Shown: piece by piece, positions 39,801 to 52,300 of the stretch | Layout of the letters: every line of letters begins with the position of its first letter | Numbering within the stretch: position 1 is the first letter of the stretch | Assembly (NCBI GenBank): GCA_013398295.1 | Contig: VZSF01004755.1 | Coordinates: forward strand, 1-64,000 | DNA: 64,000 nt | From: Chionis minor | Lineage: Eukaryota; Chordata; Aves; Charadriiformes; Chionididae | Reading direction: 5' to 3' | Program-made: the position numbers and the translations under genes | Notes under the pieces: generated by a model | Told to the model about the DNA's origin: nothing | The model's input: the letters and a program-made list of their open reading frames with translations, nothing else | Database searches by the model: none

Positions 39801-41458
39801 ATCTTTGCTCTTTCCTGAAAGGGTTTGTTTTAAATAATCCCAGTAGTACAAAGTCTCACATTCAGAGTCTTCTATTTTAGTTCTCCTTTCAAGGGAATTA
39901 CTGCAGTTTTAACCTGCCTCTTGCTCTCTTTCCTAGTACAAAGCTGTGTGATTACAGGGGAAGGGTGATGAAGCGCATCAGCTCTGTCTCTTAATCTTCT
40001 TATAAATCCTAACAGATTTTGAAGATGAAATTTGGCAAATGTTAACTGTATGTGCAGAATTCGTGCTGGGAAAATCTCCTTCAGAAAAAAAAAATAATGA
40101 AAAAAAATAGAGAAGAAAAAGAGCTGAGTGCACAGCCGGACTGTTATGTAAGATGTTTATTTCCATCAAATCTAGCCCAGTGGAGGCTATTGCAGAAAAT
40201 AGGCCAAAGCTGCAGAGTCGTGACATCAGAAAGGTCAAAGAAAACATTGGCACACTGAGAAATGCTGGTTTATACTACTGGTCATTTTGCTCTATATTTA
40301 ATATCTTTTTTTCCCTCTAAATATTGGAACAGTACCTGCTAGTGGTAAGCAAGCCTGTGCTGTTTTAAAAGTCCTGAAGAAAACATGTTTGTGATAGCAC
40401 ACTGCAGCATAGGAATATGGCTGTGAGAACTACTCGATGTTTTGGTGACGAAACTGAAAACCAGAAAAAAGAAAAAATGTTTGTAGAATGTGAGAAGTTG
40501 CATTTAGCTAAAATTTGACTCTGGAATTCTGTCTTAAGAAATTGAAACATTTTGCGTACAGCACATCTGAATGAATCTACTGGTTCCTTAAATAAATAAC
40601 TTCATTTTTTTTCTTCGGTCAGGTCAAGACCAAAATAATGAATTAATTTAAATGTCATGAAATGTCATGGGTTTTTTCTGTTGAATAACCTCATGATTAA
40701 AAACATTTCCTCAGCTCTCGCTGCATTGTGAGGCTCAGAATGGCACTGATGCACAGCTGCTGTTTTGTTCTGTCCTTGAAGAATTTACAATTTAGCCAGG
40801 CATCCCATTGCATCCACATGGATCGCCTCTTCTCATGTTATGACTAAAGTGAGGCATATATATGCTCAAGTACATAATAAATTCTACACAAAGTAAACAT
40901 TTTAAATCCAGATTTATTTTAGCTTTCATGCGTCTTTGCATTTGCGGCTAGATTTAAAAGAAAAACACCCAAAACAAAACCAGAGAACTCTGCTCACAAA
41001 AATATGTTAGTATATAGACACAATTGCCTGAGTGTAAAAATAATTCTAACTAGTTTCTTACATGCTGGTTAATGCCCATTTTCTAAATCAATTTTGTTTT
41101 CCCATATGCTGTATATAATCAAAATAAATACCAGGGGTATTTTAAGTGATCAGGTGTAGGTATCTTGGCTTGGGTACAGAGGAAGGTATTGTTAATTCAC
41201 ATTTTATTCCCTGCCCTGCGTGAAGTAAGTTATTTCAAGAAAGGAAAGAAGGTGGTGCCGATAGGCTAGCACTAACCCATAAGAAACACCAGTGACCTGA
41301 CAGCACAGGGAGGCCTGTTCATGAAGTTCAAGAGGTTCATGAAGTTTTCAGTCTCTAAGCAGCCGCTGCTATGCAGGCAAAGCCTCCTGCTCTCCTTCTG
41401 GCCAAAGGCAGGCAGCCTGCTGCAGGGCAAAATAATTGAAAACAGTTAATCTCTGCTC
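33891..41458. other. AT-rich unique non-coding DNA
   Basis: I see no gene and no confident repeat. A perfect POU octamer, ATTTGCAT, sits at 36,987-36,994 in a non-repetitive AT-rich context. Open frames up to 96 codons are scattered on both strands without support. Confidence 0.5.
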
Positions 41459-41476
41459 TTTTTTTTTTTTTTTTTT
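41459..41476. repeat. Poly(T) tract, 18 T followed by C run
   Basis: An uninterrupted T run followed by GCCCCCCC. It may be the complement of an A tail, but no retroposed sequence on the minus strand is recognised next to it. Confidence 0.8.
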
Positions 41477-41869
41477 GCCCCCCCTCAGCTATGCAGATTG
41501 GGTGACAGTCTTCTGTAGACTCTCCAAGCTGAAATTTGGAAATCAACCTCAACAGCAGATTGTATTTGCCTCAGCTTGTGTACGTGAGGGGCGGAGAAAG
41601 CAGCAAGGCTGAGGATTCGTTTGACCAAGTGTAGATACCTACAGTACAGTTGCCATGTAGGCTGTTCATGGAAAGAAACAGGCACTGCGAGAGAGCGTTT
41701 TTTCTCATCCTGAAGTAGACATCCAAAACAGGTCAGACCAATCACACCATGAAATCTCTACTTCTGCATTGTTGCATGAGGGGAACCCTGTGTGACAGGA
41801 TCTGCAATGTAGATGTCAGAAGTCAGATGAAATGAATCTCATCCCAAATCTCCTTTTGCACCGCCATCC

Positions 41870-41995
41870 CTTCTGGGACAAGGAGTCAACATCGCTTCTC
41901 ACATGGAAACTTCTTTCAGGCACGTAGTTTTATATGCGCTTGTATGGTGCCTGGCACAATGGAGACTACCTGAAGGCTTTGTTCATATGGTGCAA
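41870..41995 (+). mobile_element. Ancient L3/CR1-like LINE 3' end
   Basis: TTCTGGGACAAGGAG, then TGTATGGTGCCTGGCACAAT and GGAGACTACC match in order the 3' tail of old L3/CR1-like LINEs ('gacAGGgac...tgtaCaGcGCCTAGCACAATGGgg'). It belongs to the same broad family as the copy at 30,601-30,706 and is equally diverged. Confidence 0.5.
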
Positions 41996-42363
41996 CATCT
42001 GCCTCCCAGGGATCAGGATATTTTCCAGTGGTGGAACCATCCAGCTCTAACGCTCAGTGTTATTTCAGTATCTTTGCATTGACTTAACACAAATTTTTGA
42101 GCCAAACACCCCCCCCTAAAGATCTTATTAGCCTGAAGTTTAATTAATGGCGGTAAATTTTTATCTGAGTACTTTAAGTCTTCCTTTGGGGAGTGCAACC
42201 TACTCTTCCTCACTTACTCTCTGATAGGCACAGGCACATGAGATGATCCCAGAGGCACCTGTAGGGTCATGGCTACAGGTCTGTGCTGCCTTCGCAAATC
42301 AGAGAACCAATTTGTGCTCCTGTGAGAACCTCAAGGCACACACTCAGTGCTTGCAATTTTACA

Positions 42364-42401
42364 CCTTGTTTGTGACTTTATACCTTGTTTGTGATTTTAT
42401 A
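42364..42401. repeat. Short tandem duplication, 19-bp unit, two copies
   Basis: The unit CCTTGTTTGTGACTTTATA is followed by a copy with one C-to-T difference. Confidence 0.85.
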
Positions 42402-44878
42402 CCTCCAGCGGCACACTTGTGGCAACTGAGGAATGGAACCTGTAGACAACAGCACACAAATATTTATTTCAGTCCCATGAAACCATCTGGCCTGTAAGTC
42501 CTAACGAGCTGTGACCATTCTTATTTGCAATATGTAAGCCAACGTCCAGGGCTGATGCTGGACTCTGAAGGCAGTAGAGGAGCTGCTTTGCAGCCTCAAA
42601 GCTGTTCAGGTAACTCAGCCTTCTCTTTTGCTGCATTTCTTCTTCATTACGGACTAAATACTTGTTCCACAAAGGTTAAAACTTTGTATGTCAGGTAAAT
42701 CAGTCCTTGATTTACTGTCATTTGCTTTAGCTCTGTCCCTTGGCTAACTTCCAGTGGGATTTATTTGATTAGGGTATAAATGAGACAAAAATGGAATTAT
42801 AATAGACATTCAAACAAAACCAAAATTTGTCATGATTATTCTGTGATTTATGGCTGATATCCAGAGGCTGGAGGAACACTAATCAAAAGAGGAAAATTTT
42901 GCACATAAAAACGAGACAATCCTGATGCAATCAAAATTGAATCAAACAAATGACAATTCAAATTAGCCAACATCTCTTTTTCTCTTTTCCTTCCAGTGAG
43001 TGAACGACTTTCAACCACAAAAGGATTTGAGATGATTACAAATTTAGGTCTGCTGCCCTTTTATGCTTTAAATTAGTTTGATATTTTGAATATATTAATC
43101 TTGCCTCTGTCTTAAACCACGATGGCTCTTGCCACTTTTTGTATAAATAGCTGCCTTATTAAGGCTCATTCTGTGCTGAATTCCAATGAGCACAAGAACT
43201 TACCACTTTTTCAGTATGTGTGAAGTGTGCATTCACAGAAAAAGCTTTAAATCAAACTGTTGTGTGCATTTTCTTGATGGTGGTGGAATTACCAGTATCT
43301 TCATGTTAGGCTTTTCGGAAGGATGCTCTCGATAACTTTTTTTCCTTTTGGGTTCTCTCAGCTGTTATTTTACTGACCAAGCAAAAAAACTTTCCTGAAC
43401 AATCGGATCATACTTTGAAGGCCTTATGTATTGAAAGGCTGCAGATCTTTATGCTTGCCCTTTCAATTTTTATATGCGTGACAGTGAAAGCTGGGTCTGA
43501 TAAAATGGTTAAGAGGTTTCGTTCTGTTATCTAGTGTTCCCTTTTCATCTTCCCAACCTCTGCACATCATCAAGATTAACGTTTCAAGTTACAGAAAGCT
43601 CAATTGTTGGAGTTTTCAGATGGCAGCTATAGATGAGATTTCCCAATATTGATCCCCTCTCCCCCCATTTCTTTTCTTTCCATGTCTGAATTATATCTGT
43701 CTGAATTATGAGCCAGTGTAGATTTCTTGCTCTGGCAGATTGCATTAGAATCATGTAGCACTGGGCTTTGGGGTATCGATTAGCAGCAGACTGACTCCAC
43801 TGTTAACCAGATGCTGCTTCTTCTGCCAGAGACATCTCCATTCACAAATACTTGTGTGGAGACACAGAACCTGCTGCACTGTGGGGAAAGCTGTTCTGCC
43901 ATTGTTTGAGTGGATGTTAGCAAAAGGACCAAAAGTACTCCCTGTCTTTGATGCTTATCGGAACTGACATACATTGTTGAGCCTCTTTTGACAGGTGTGT
44001 GTGCAAGTTGGGAACGACTAAGTGACCTCGCAGTCTGTTTCAGGCCTTTGCTTCTACAATAAACAAGTAGGAAAACCAAGCGCTCCGTGATTACTCATAC
44101 AAGTGTAGTGATTTAAATGAGATCAAATTTAGGGAAAGTTGGCCATGACTGTTAGGCTTGATTCACAAAAAGAATTAAACATGGCAGCATTCAACCTCAT
44201 TTTAACGTGCCTTTTTATCAGCCAGATCTGAAGGTGACTCACCACATCATGTGTGGAAATGCAAATGCCTTTGATGGATTTGCATGGTGGGGGTGTGCAC
44301 GCAGCACACAGTAGTATGTGGTATTGATTTGCCGGCAGCATGTTATGTTATTTACCAGGGCAATTTTTTGTCTTATATTGTTATTTTAAAGGGGTCATCC
44401 ATGAATGCCAACATGTTAAGAAAGGAATGTATGCAGAACTCTAGTTTTATAAAGGCTGGAAAACATGCATTGGAAAGGAGAGTCAATATTGTAGCATTTT
44501 AATGAAGTAGTTCTGAAACATGACTGAGAAAAAATAAAGAGACTGGAAGATATAAACCAACATAAAGCAGTACAGCTACAAGTACAGCTGAATGACTAAG
44601 AAAGACTTTCAAATATAGAGTTTAAGATATCTGGTATATAAGGTACATTAAGCAACAGAATTCCTACATGTAGCTCACTTATTTCTCCTTCTGAGGAAGA
44701 GTAATACTGAAGACAGAGTCATGCAGTGCCGTGAAGTACCAGCCTTGGAATAACAGTCACCTGAATCTCCTTACATGGAGAAAGATAAGAAATGCGAGTA
44801 GGTACCTCCAACTCACATGTGCTGGATTGCCTTCTACAGCTGCCCATATTCCCCATGGATAATTTAGGACATACATAC
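42402..44878. other. AT-rich unique non-coding DNA; candidate conserved block near 42.85-43.1 kb
   Basis: There is no recognisable gene. The stretch 42,850-43,100 is non-repetitive and has several ATTA and CAAT cores. It includes an excellent isolated splice-acceptor-like sequence (a long pyrimidine tract ending TTCCAG at 42,996) followed by a short open frame of about 25 codons without a donor. Confidence 0.4.
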
Positions 44879-45117
44879 ACAAGAGGCAACAGTGGAAAGT
44901 TCCAAGAAAGGAAATCCAGTCAGATTACAGAACAAAACCTCTTTCAGGATGAGGGTGGTTAAGCACTGGAACAGACTGTGCAGGGAAGCTGTGGGTGAGC
45001 CCTGAGTGAATTCACCTCACTTTGAAGTTAGTGCTGCTTTGAGCATATGGTCAACTAGAGGTTGGACAGAAGACCTTCAAACTAAACCCCATCCTCAATA
45101 TTCCTATGGTTCTGTGT
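44879..45117 (+). mobile_element. Diverged CR1 LINE 3' end
   Basis: In order: AAGAGGCAACAGTGGAAAG, ATCCAGTCAGATTACAGAAC, GGTTAAGCACTGGAACAGAC, GCAGGGAAGCTGTGGGTGAG, a GGTCAACTAGAGGTTGGACAG stretch and a terminal CCTATGGTTCTGTG. This is the CR1 3' UTR layout in plus orientation. It is clearly more diverged than the copies at 24.8 and 46.2 kb and so probably older. Confidence 0.75.
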
Positions 45118-45261
45118 AGTCTTAGCTTAGGTACTCTGCCTCCATCCCTCATCCCAAATCTTCCTCTTTTTACACTATTACTGATCCTGGACATATTTAC
45201 AAGTGTACTTGGTCACTGAGTATCTGTGTGCATGAAACTAAGCATATTCTTGGAATAGGGA

Positions 45262-45340
45262 GATATAGATAGATATATATACACACACACAGGCACACAC
45301 ACACATGCACATATATTTATATATACATATATATATATGT
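45262..45340. repeat. Compound (TAGA)/(CA)/(TA) microsatellite
   Basis: ATAGATAGATATATATACACACACAC passes through GCACACACACACA and ends in a TA run. The plus-strand frame starting at 45,305 begins inside it and is not a gene. Confidence 0.9.
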
Positions 45341-46164
45341 GGGTATTGGTACAATCTTTACCTTATCCTACCTTTCCCCTTTCCACAAATGCTTCAAGAG
45401 TTTTTAAGTTTTCTGTTCGCCAACTCCCATTTCAATTGCTACATTTGCGTATTGCTAGAGCCCTTTACCCTTCTAACTGATTTCTGTCTTGATTCCACAG
45501 AGATTTTAGTTGCCACTGATACAGAAATAAAATAATTTGTGTTATTTTTCTGTGCCCATCAAGAAAACATCTTGAAAATGACTGAAAAAAAAAGATACTC
45601 TTTTTGGTGCCTCAGAAGTGACTTGCAATTTTTGAATAGGAAAGGTAACTGTCTGAATGGTGTCTGTCGATGTTCAGAGACTGCCTCAAAGATGAGTCAC
45701 TAGGACTGGAAAATGTAACCTTGAAAATACCAATAAGCCATTCTTTTCCTTTCTGTTTGTCATTACGCTGACTGAAATGTTACCCTACGTTGCACTCCAT
45801 GCAAATTGTATTTACTACTGTACTTCAAATGGTCAAATGTGTATTATTTATGTTAAACATTACAGAAAAATTTTACCAGAGGTGGATAAAAATCCATACA
45901 GCCTCTCATAAAATCTGCAGAGCCATGCAGGACCAAGTTAAATTTACTTAGCTACATAAATTCAGTAGAAAGGATATTTTCAGCTATATGGAGGCCAATG
46001 CATGCAATTTTGTGAATGCTAACTGTAAGAGACTGCACATGCTCTTCTCAGAAAAATATATCCATATATGTGTGTCTAATTTTACCCTTAGTACATACTC
46101 ATCTTTTCTTCAAAAGAATGGGAAGGCAGAGGAAGGTATTTATTGACTTCAGTACAGGCCAGAT
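45341..46164. other. Unique non-coding DNA
   Basis: No gene or repeat is recognised between the microsatellite and the large CR1. Confidence 0.5.
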
Positions 46165-47202
46165 AAGAGAACAATGGACTGGCTGAGCTGCCAAGCTCAA
46201 CAGGTTGTCACCATCAGCACAAAGTCCAGCTGGAAGCCAGTCATTAGTGAGGCACCCCAGGGGCTGATACTGGGGAAAATACTGTTGAAGGTCTTCATTA
46301 ATGAGCTGGATAGTAGTACCAAATGTAGCCACAGCCTGTTTGCAGATGACACAAAACTGTGAGGAGCAGTTGATACACTAGATGGGTGTGCTGCCATTCA
46401 GAAGGATGTCAACAGGTATGCGAAATGGGCTGATGGGAACCTCATGAAGTTCAACAAATGCAAATACCAAGTCCTGCACCACAGCAGGAATAACCCCATG
46501 CAACAGTACAAGCTGGAGGCAAGCTGCCTGGAAAGCAGCTCTGCAGAGAAGGACCTCAGGGTCCTGGTGGACAACAAGCTAACCAAGAGCCAGAAGTGTG
46601 CCCTTTCAGCCAAGACATCCAACAGCGTTCTGGGCTGCATTAGGAAGACCTATGGATCGAGGAAGGTGATCTTTCTGCTCAGCTCGCCCCTGGTGAGACA
46701 CAGCTGGAGTGCCTGGTCCAGTAAAATAGATGCAAAGACATACTGGACCAAGTCCACAAAAGGACTAGGAAAATGAGTAAGAGACTGGAGGATCTCACAT
46801 ACAAGGACAGGCTGAGAGAGCTGAGACTCTTCAGTCTGGAGCAGAGATGGCGCAAGGGGATCTTATCTATATGTGTAAATATCTGATGGGGGGAAGTAGA
46901 AAAGATGGAGCCAGGCTCCTCTCAGTGGTGCCCAGTGACAGGATGACAGGCAATGGGTGCAAATTCAAATACAGGAAATTCAATTTAAACACAAGCCAAA
47001 TATTTTTTACTGTGAGAGTGATCAAACACTGAACCAGGTTGCTCAGCGAGGTTGTAGAGTCTCCATCCTTGGAGATAATCAAAACATGGCTGGACACAGC
47101 TGTGAGTAATCTGCTGAAGCTGATCCTGCTTTGAGCAAGGGGGTCTCAGTAGATGATCTCCAGAGATCACTGCCAACCTCAACCATTCTCTGATTCCCTG
47201 AT
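46165..47202 (+). mobile_element. CR1 LINE with part of ORF2 and the 3' UTR
   Basis: This 5'-truncated CR1 non-LTR retrotransposon contains the C-terminal half of the reverse transcriptase domain and the whole 3' UTR. The UTR carries the usual blocks: GGACAGGCTGAGAGAGCTGA, CTCAGTGGTGCCCAGTGACA, CAAATACAGGAAATTCAATT, GTGATCAAACACTGAACCAG and the terminal ATTCTCTGATTCCCTGA. Between the RT part and the UTR (about 46,690-46,760) sequence is missing compared with a typical CR1, an internal deletion that also scrambles the last codons of the frame. The exact 5' breakpoint is uncertain by some tens of bases. Confidence 0.93.
46174..46776 (+). pseudogene. CR1 ORF2 reverse transcriptase remnant
   Basis: A single reading frame runs for about 200 codons with one in-frame TGA at 46,360-46,362. 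The product contains the RT signature around PQG (near residue 29), a FINELD segment, the catalytic FADD box at 46,339-46,350, and the downstream LMKFN and SSSAEKDLRVLVDNKL segments, all typical of CR1 RT. Intact CR1 ORF2 proteins are several times longer and have an N-terminal endonuclease, which is missing here. The stop directly after FADDTKL and the 3' deletion make it non-functional. Confidence 0.92.
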
Positions 47203-48191
47203 ATTTCGCAAATATCCAAGAACAGCAGTTGGCATAGTCATGAACTCAGGCAATATGATAAAGAAATTATCTAAAAAAACTATAGTTAGCTCCTCTGAAT
47301 AACTATGGAAAAGCATTGTTCGACATGCTCATTAAACAGTTGGATCTATCTGAATTTCAAAACAGACCTGTGCAACAGACTAACTCTTCTTAAAAATAAG
47401 ACGTGTAGTCTTAAAAAGAAATGCAAAGCAAGGACATGCAATTTCCTAATTATTAATTCAAGTGATTAAATGTAGAAACTCATTACATATGGCCAACTAT
47501 TTTGAAGCGAAATGAATACTAAAAAGGCATAAAACAAGAAGGCAATTTATGAACTGTAGAAACCATTCTTTTGAGAAAAGTCCTGGGAAATACATTAATG
47601 CGATAGAAAATGTTAACCTTTTGAAAGGTTTCTGAACCAGGCCATGAAATATAATGGAAAATTATATCAGTTCCACAGAATTCTATGGGATAATTCAGAA
47701 AATCCAGACAAAGATTTTCATTTTCATTTCATTTTCTATTAAAACTGGAAGTTTTTTAGTATAATTTTCATAGAGCCATCTTACTTCTCTATAGAAGACT
47801 CCTGGCTCCTTCCCATGATTCAGATCCTAAACAGTAGTGTGAACATTCATTTATTTTATTGTCATTATTTTTGGCTTTCTTTTACTTTCACTGGATAAAG
47901 AACCAAAACTCCCAGTAATGATAAACTCAATTCAGCATTGTTGTGTATAGTTACTAGAGCATGCATTGTACCTGTCACAGTCTTTTAGGCCTCGGAGAAC
48001 TAACAAATGCTTTTAGCTTTTGTGACTCCTTATGGAGAGTACATACATTACTGTCTGGTTTTATACCCAATTCATGGGGGTACGGTTCTTATTTTACTCT
48101 CCGGTATTCTCTCTGAGGCATAACAGCTAAAAACACTATTTAACTTCAATTCTAGTGCAGGTTGGCTATGAAAGAGCAGAGATAGAAGAGC
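47203..48191. other. AT-rich unique non-coding DNA
   Basis: No gene, RNA gene or repeat recognised. Confidence 0.5.
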
Positions 48192-48320
48192 TTTTTTTTT
48201 TTGCTTTTTTTTTTTTTTTTATGATTGGCTTGAGGCCTTTCTTTCAAAAGTAAAATAAAATGAAATAAAATTACAAAATTAAATAAACCTAACCAAAATA
48301 AAATAAGATAAGCAAAAAAA
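48192..48320. repeat. Poly(T) tract followed by A-rich low-complexity DNA
   Basis: T11-GC-T16 (48,192-48,220) is followed about 25 bp later by a strand-reversed A-rich tract of AAATAAAAT-type units (48,247-48,320). The opposed T-rich and A-rich arms could pair, and no transposon body is recognised beside them. Confidence 0.75.
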
Positions 48321-49199
48321 ATCTACCATTCTACTAGTTCATCTGAAAATCTACATAATGTTTTTTAACAGATATTTGACAATCAGACAGGTATGTGATT
48401 ATCTCATTGGTGGAATTACATAGAAAGTACACATACCATTGTGTAAAACTCTTCTGACATGCTTCCCCAGACACAAAGTGCCAAGCCTACGTGCCAGCCA
48501 AGCAATTACTGTAAGGGAACTTCAGGCTTTAATGTGCACCTGTGCTTGGTATCAGGTGCATTTTATTGCCCTACATGCTGTGGTTTAGCTGGTCTATACC
48601 TTTGCTTGTTGAGGAACTCATTAATGTGGAAGACATTAATGAAGTATCTTCCACTAAATCTAAATCAGTGCTTATTCCCTGGAAGAGAATCAAGTGAAAA
48701 AAAACATTTTTATGGCTGACAATTTTCTCCCTCTGCAGTTTCAAAACTCAAAAATCTGGTGAATATCTCCATTATTTATTTTTGTAGAAAAACAGGTATG
48801 TCAGTGATCATACAATACACAGCAAATGACATTGGGAAAAACATCTAGACTATGTAATGGCTGCTCATATCTTCACTTTGATGTTTCTCTAAGAATCGTC
48901 AGTGCAGTATAAGAATATGGTATCCACCTCTTTCTTCCTTTGTATTACACAAAGCTTTATTACCTGCTAAAAATGGTAGTGTTATGGTGAAACAGAGAGG
49001 CTACATGAGACTTCAGCAGATTTTCTGCTATAAAACTGCCCTTGTTCAGGAAGGCTTCGGTTACATTTTAGCAAGATGTTATTTATGTGCATGTATTTCT
49101 CCTCTAAAAGTTTGCAAAGGGCAAACTAGGTAATGTGATTAAGTGGCTGAACACAGTAAAGGTTCCAAAAACTAGGTCATTATTGAGATTAACGACTGG
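48321..49199. other. Unique non-coding DNA
   Basis: No supported feature; an 86-codon frame at 48,459-48,719 has no recognisable domain. Confidence 0.45.
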
Positions 49200-49345
49200 A
49201 TTAAAAGGATTTAGGAGAGTGGTAGGATTTGATTTGCATATTACTCCAAAGACCTTTGACTTATGTAAAGCCTCCTCTTAAAGACTATCAAGCCAAAGTA
49301 TTACATCAAGCAATTTAGTTGTTGCAAATTAGTCTTCCCTGTTTT
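49200..49345. promoter_or_regulatory. Candidate conserved regulatory block with POU octamer
   Basis: A POU octamer, ATTTGCAT, lies at 49,232-49,239. It is followed by a nuclear-receptor-like AAAGACCTTTGAC and several TTAG/ATTA cores in unique, non-simple sequence. The look is that of a vertebrate conserved non-coding element, but conservation cannot be judged from a single genome. Confidence 0.2.
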
Positions 49346-52300
49346 TTGACCTTGTGTATATTACCCATATTTCTACACTGGAATTATTTTTCATAATTCA
49401 ACACTTGGACTGCTCCTTTGGATGTGGCAAACGCAGGGGGAGCATTAATGTGAAAGAGATAAGTTGTAAAATAATTAAATCTTGTTAAGTATAAGCTATC
49501 GGATTCTTGAAGGATTTCACCTGAGAGTATTTTTGCCAGCTGCTAAAACAGGAGACCTTGTTTAACAGCAGATACTAGCAATTCAATCAAAATAATTTCT
49601 CCATCAAAAGCCTCACAAATTTATTTAGATTAACCTTTGTGCCACTCTACAAAAGTATACACAGCCGGTTTGGTATATGAAAAATATATCTAAGAGCTCA
49701 AGCCTATAATTGCTTTGGGAAATTAAACTGGAGGGTCTGCATGGCTGAGGTCACCCATTTAGCATCAGCTAAAGGAAAAAATTAGTTTTAGGGGTTACAC
49801 GGTATAAAAATCCCTCCATTGGCAGCACATGTTTGTGTCTCAGCCTGTGTGAGAAGGCTGTTTAGGGTACTTGTGTGTTTTAATGTATGAAAGAAGGAGG
49901 GGAGGTGCTTCTATGTGGGCAATTCAGCACAAACAAATGTGGTGGTGGGAAAGAGGACAGACGACATTCTGCAGACGAGTGCTTCTGTAAAACATGACAT
50001 ATGTGACAATAGGCAAAATAGGCAAAATGCTTTCAGTACACCACCAGGTTAGAAAAGGTAAATAGTTTTTGGATTTCCAGCACAAACTCGACAGATGATG
50101 GCAAATACTTGCAGATCATATTTTCATATATCATGTTCTTCATATATTATCCAGTCACTCATATCTGAAGAGCACTCTATTTTTATAAACCTTTAACCTG
50201 GCAAATGCTCTTATCATTTTACTGCTTTGCTTTTAAACAGTATTATTTTGAAATGTTGGTCTTCACTGGCCCATCAGAGTTTGAACAATGTCATTTCAGA
50301 AACCACCTCAATCACCCTCAACCTCAAAAGGAAAAATTCTACTCAAAAGTTCTAATTATACAGATGTGTCTGAAAAAAAAAATCTATGCTGTATATGGGA
50401 TCATTAGTTCATCTAAGGGAACCAGGTACATATGTTAGTCCCTATGTGTGTAAGCTTTTTTGGGTTCAGGGAGAATGGATGACAGATTTCCCATGTAAAT
50501 CAATCTTAATTATGCAGTGAGTGAATGAATACAGAATTAAGGCCAAGGAATGGTCCAATATGATGAGTTTAGATTTATTGTTCAGGATTTGTTTTAGTGT
50601 CAAGATATCATTTGTGAAATATTGTATAAGACTGTCAGTAACTTTTAGATTTTAAAAGGCCCAAACTGAAATTCTTGCACATAGAAAACAACAGAGTTTC
50701 TGTCTGAAGGCAGCTTCAGCTGTAACAAACTGTAGCTTTCAACATTTTTTTCTGTCAGGACCTTTGTGATAGAGTTATGATGAGGAACACAGCTTTTCCA
50801 CCTCCTGGCTTCATCCACTTAATTTTGCTTGCAGTCAAGCTGGGTTTCTATTTCTACAGCATTCAGATTTCATCAAATGTTTTCTCCACTCTAAAAATGT
50901 TATTCTTCTTCCTTTCCTTAAGCACTTTTGCACTGTCATTACAGAAAGCAACATTTTAAAAGTGCATTGTGAAAAGGTGTCATTCATGTAGGAAACTCCA
51001 TGAGAAAACCACCAGATTTTTAAATCCAGTTTCTAAGGTCCCAAGGCTGGAAGGGGATAGAGAGACAGAAAGAAAAAAAGGTTATGTGGTAAACTGTCCT
51101 GGCTAATGCCTGCAGTTCTGACCAGGTGTTAGATTTTGGTCTGAGGATATTTTTTTTTCTCTGTTTTACTTAATTAATGGCTGTTGACTTCAAACAGTGA
51201 GGATCACAAGGCAGGCTGCCTCAGTTAAAGACAACCAACACAATACCCAAGACACAGATTTAGCTTCTCTGTATTGCTTGCTTATGCGCTTCTGAAGTCT
51301 TGGCTTAGCATCCTCAGAAGGAGAGGTGGAGAGTTTGCCCTATCCAAAAGTGCATGTAAACTGATGGTAAAGGCCACCACTTCAGAAGCAAGAACTGTGC
51401 CTTTGACCTTTGTTAGACTAAGATGTCCAGCCCAGGAACTCTACACATCCTGGGAAAGTGCCCTTGCCGCTAAGCTGTAGCATTAGAAGTAATTTGTAGT
51501 GATAAGTTGTTGCAACTACCTTTTATGAAGAGTCACATCTTGTTGACTTACTTTGGACGTGTGGTGAGATAGCTAGCAGGTTACTCCCTTGAGGGGATTC
51601 ACATTGAGAAGTGCCATGTTGCTGGATTCCCTTCGAGTCTGAATGGAAGACAGATGCTGAAACATCCGACTGCAACACTCATGGTCCTGTAGAAAACAGA
51701 ATTTTAGCTGGTAGGGATCCTCAGAAGCCTGAAAAGCACCTACAAATGTAGAAAATAGATGAGTAAGGTAGCCGGGGCTGTAATACTCAAACCTGATTTT
51801 GGTGTATAAGACCCTTCATGAAGTCTTTTAAAAAGACCTCAGATTTGGAATGCACAGCACGTTACAAAAGAAGTGTTGTGATAAACACCTATCCCACAGG
51901 TTGTCCCCAGCCCTCCACAGAGGGGTGACGGCTGTCCTTCAGCCAGCCCTGCCTGCGGGTCCCAGGCAGTGCTGGGTGAGAGCCTCACCACACACGGCCC
52001 CTGACTGCCTACAAGAAGTTACCAGCAAACGAGCACATATTGGTGGATTATACTAGCTCTTCATGACTGACATAAACATGTTTATTATTATCTACTCTTG
52101 GCTTTGGTAGCTGTTTCTTGCTCCAGCGGAATTTTGTGTTTAAGGAAGCATTAAATTATGTTCTTTACAAAATGAGGAAGAAATAACTAAGTAATATTTC
52201 TTTTACTTTTGAGGATCAAAAAAACTGTCTGAAAGCAAGTTTCAATGCACAAAATCAGGATCATTTTAAGGAAAGATTAATTGTTTGTTGTTTACTAATT

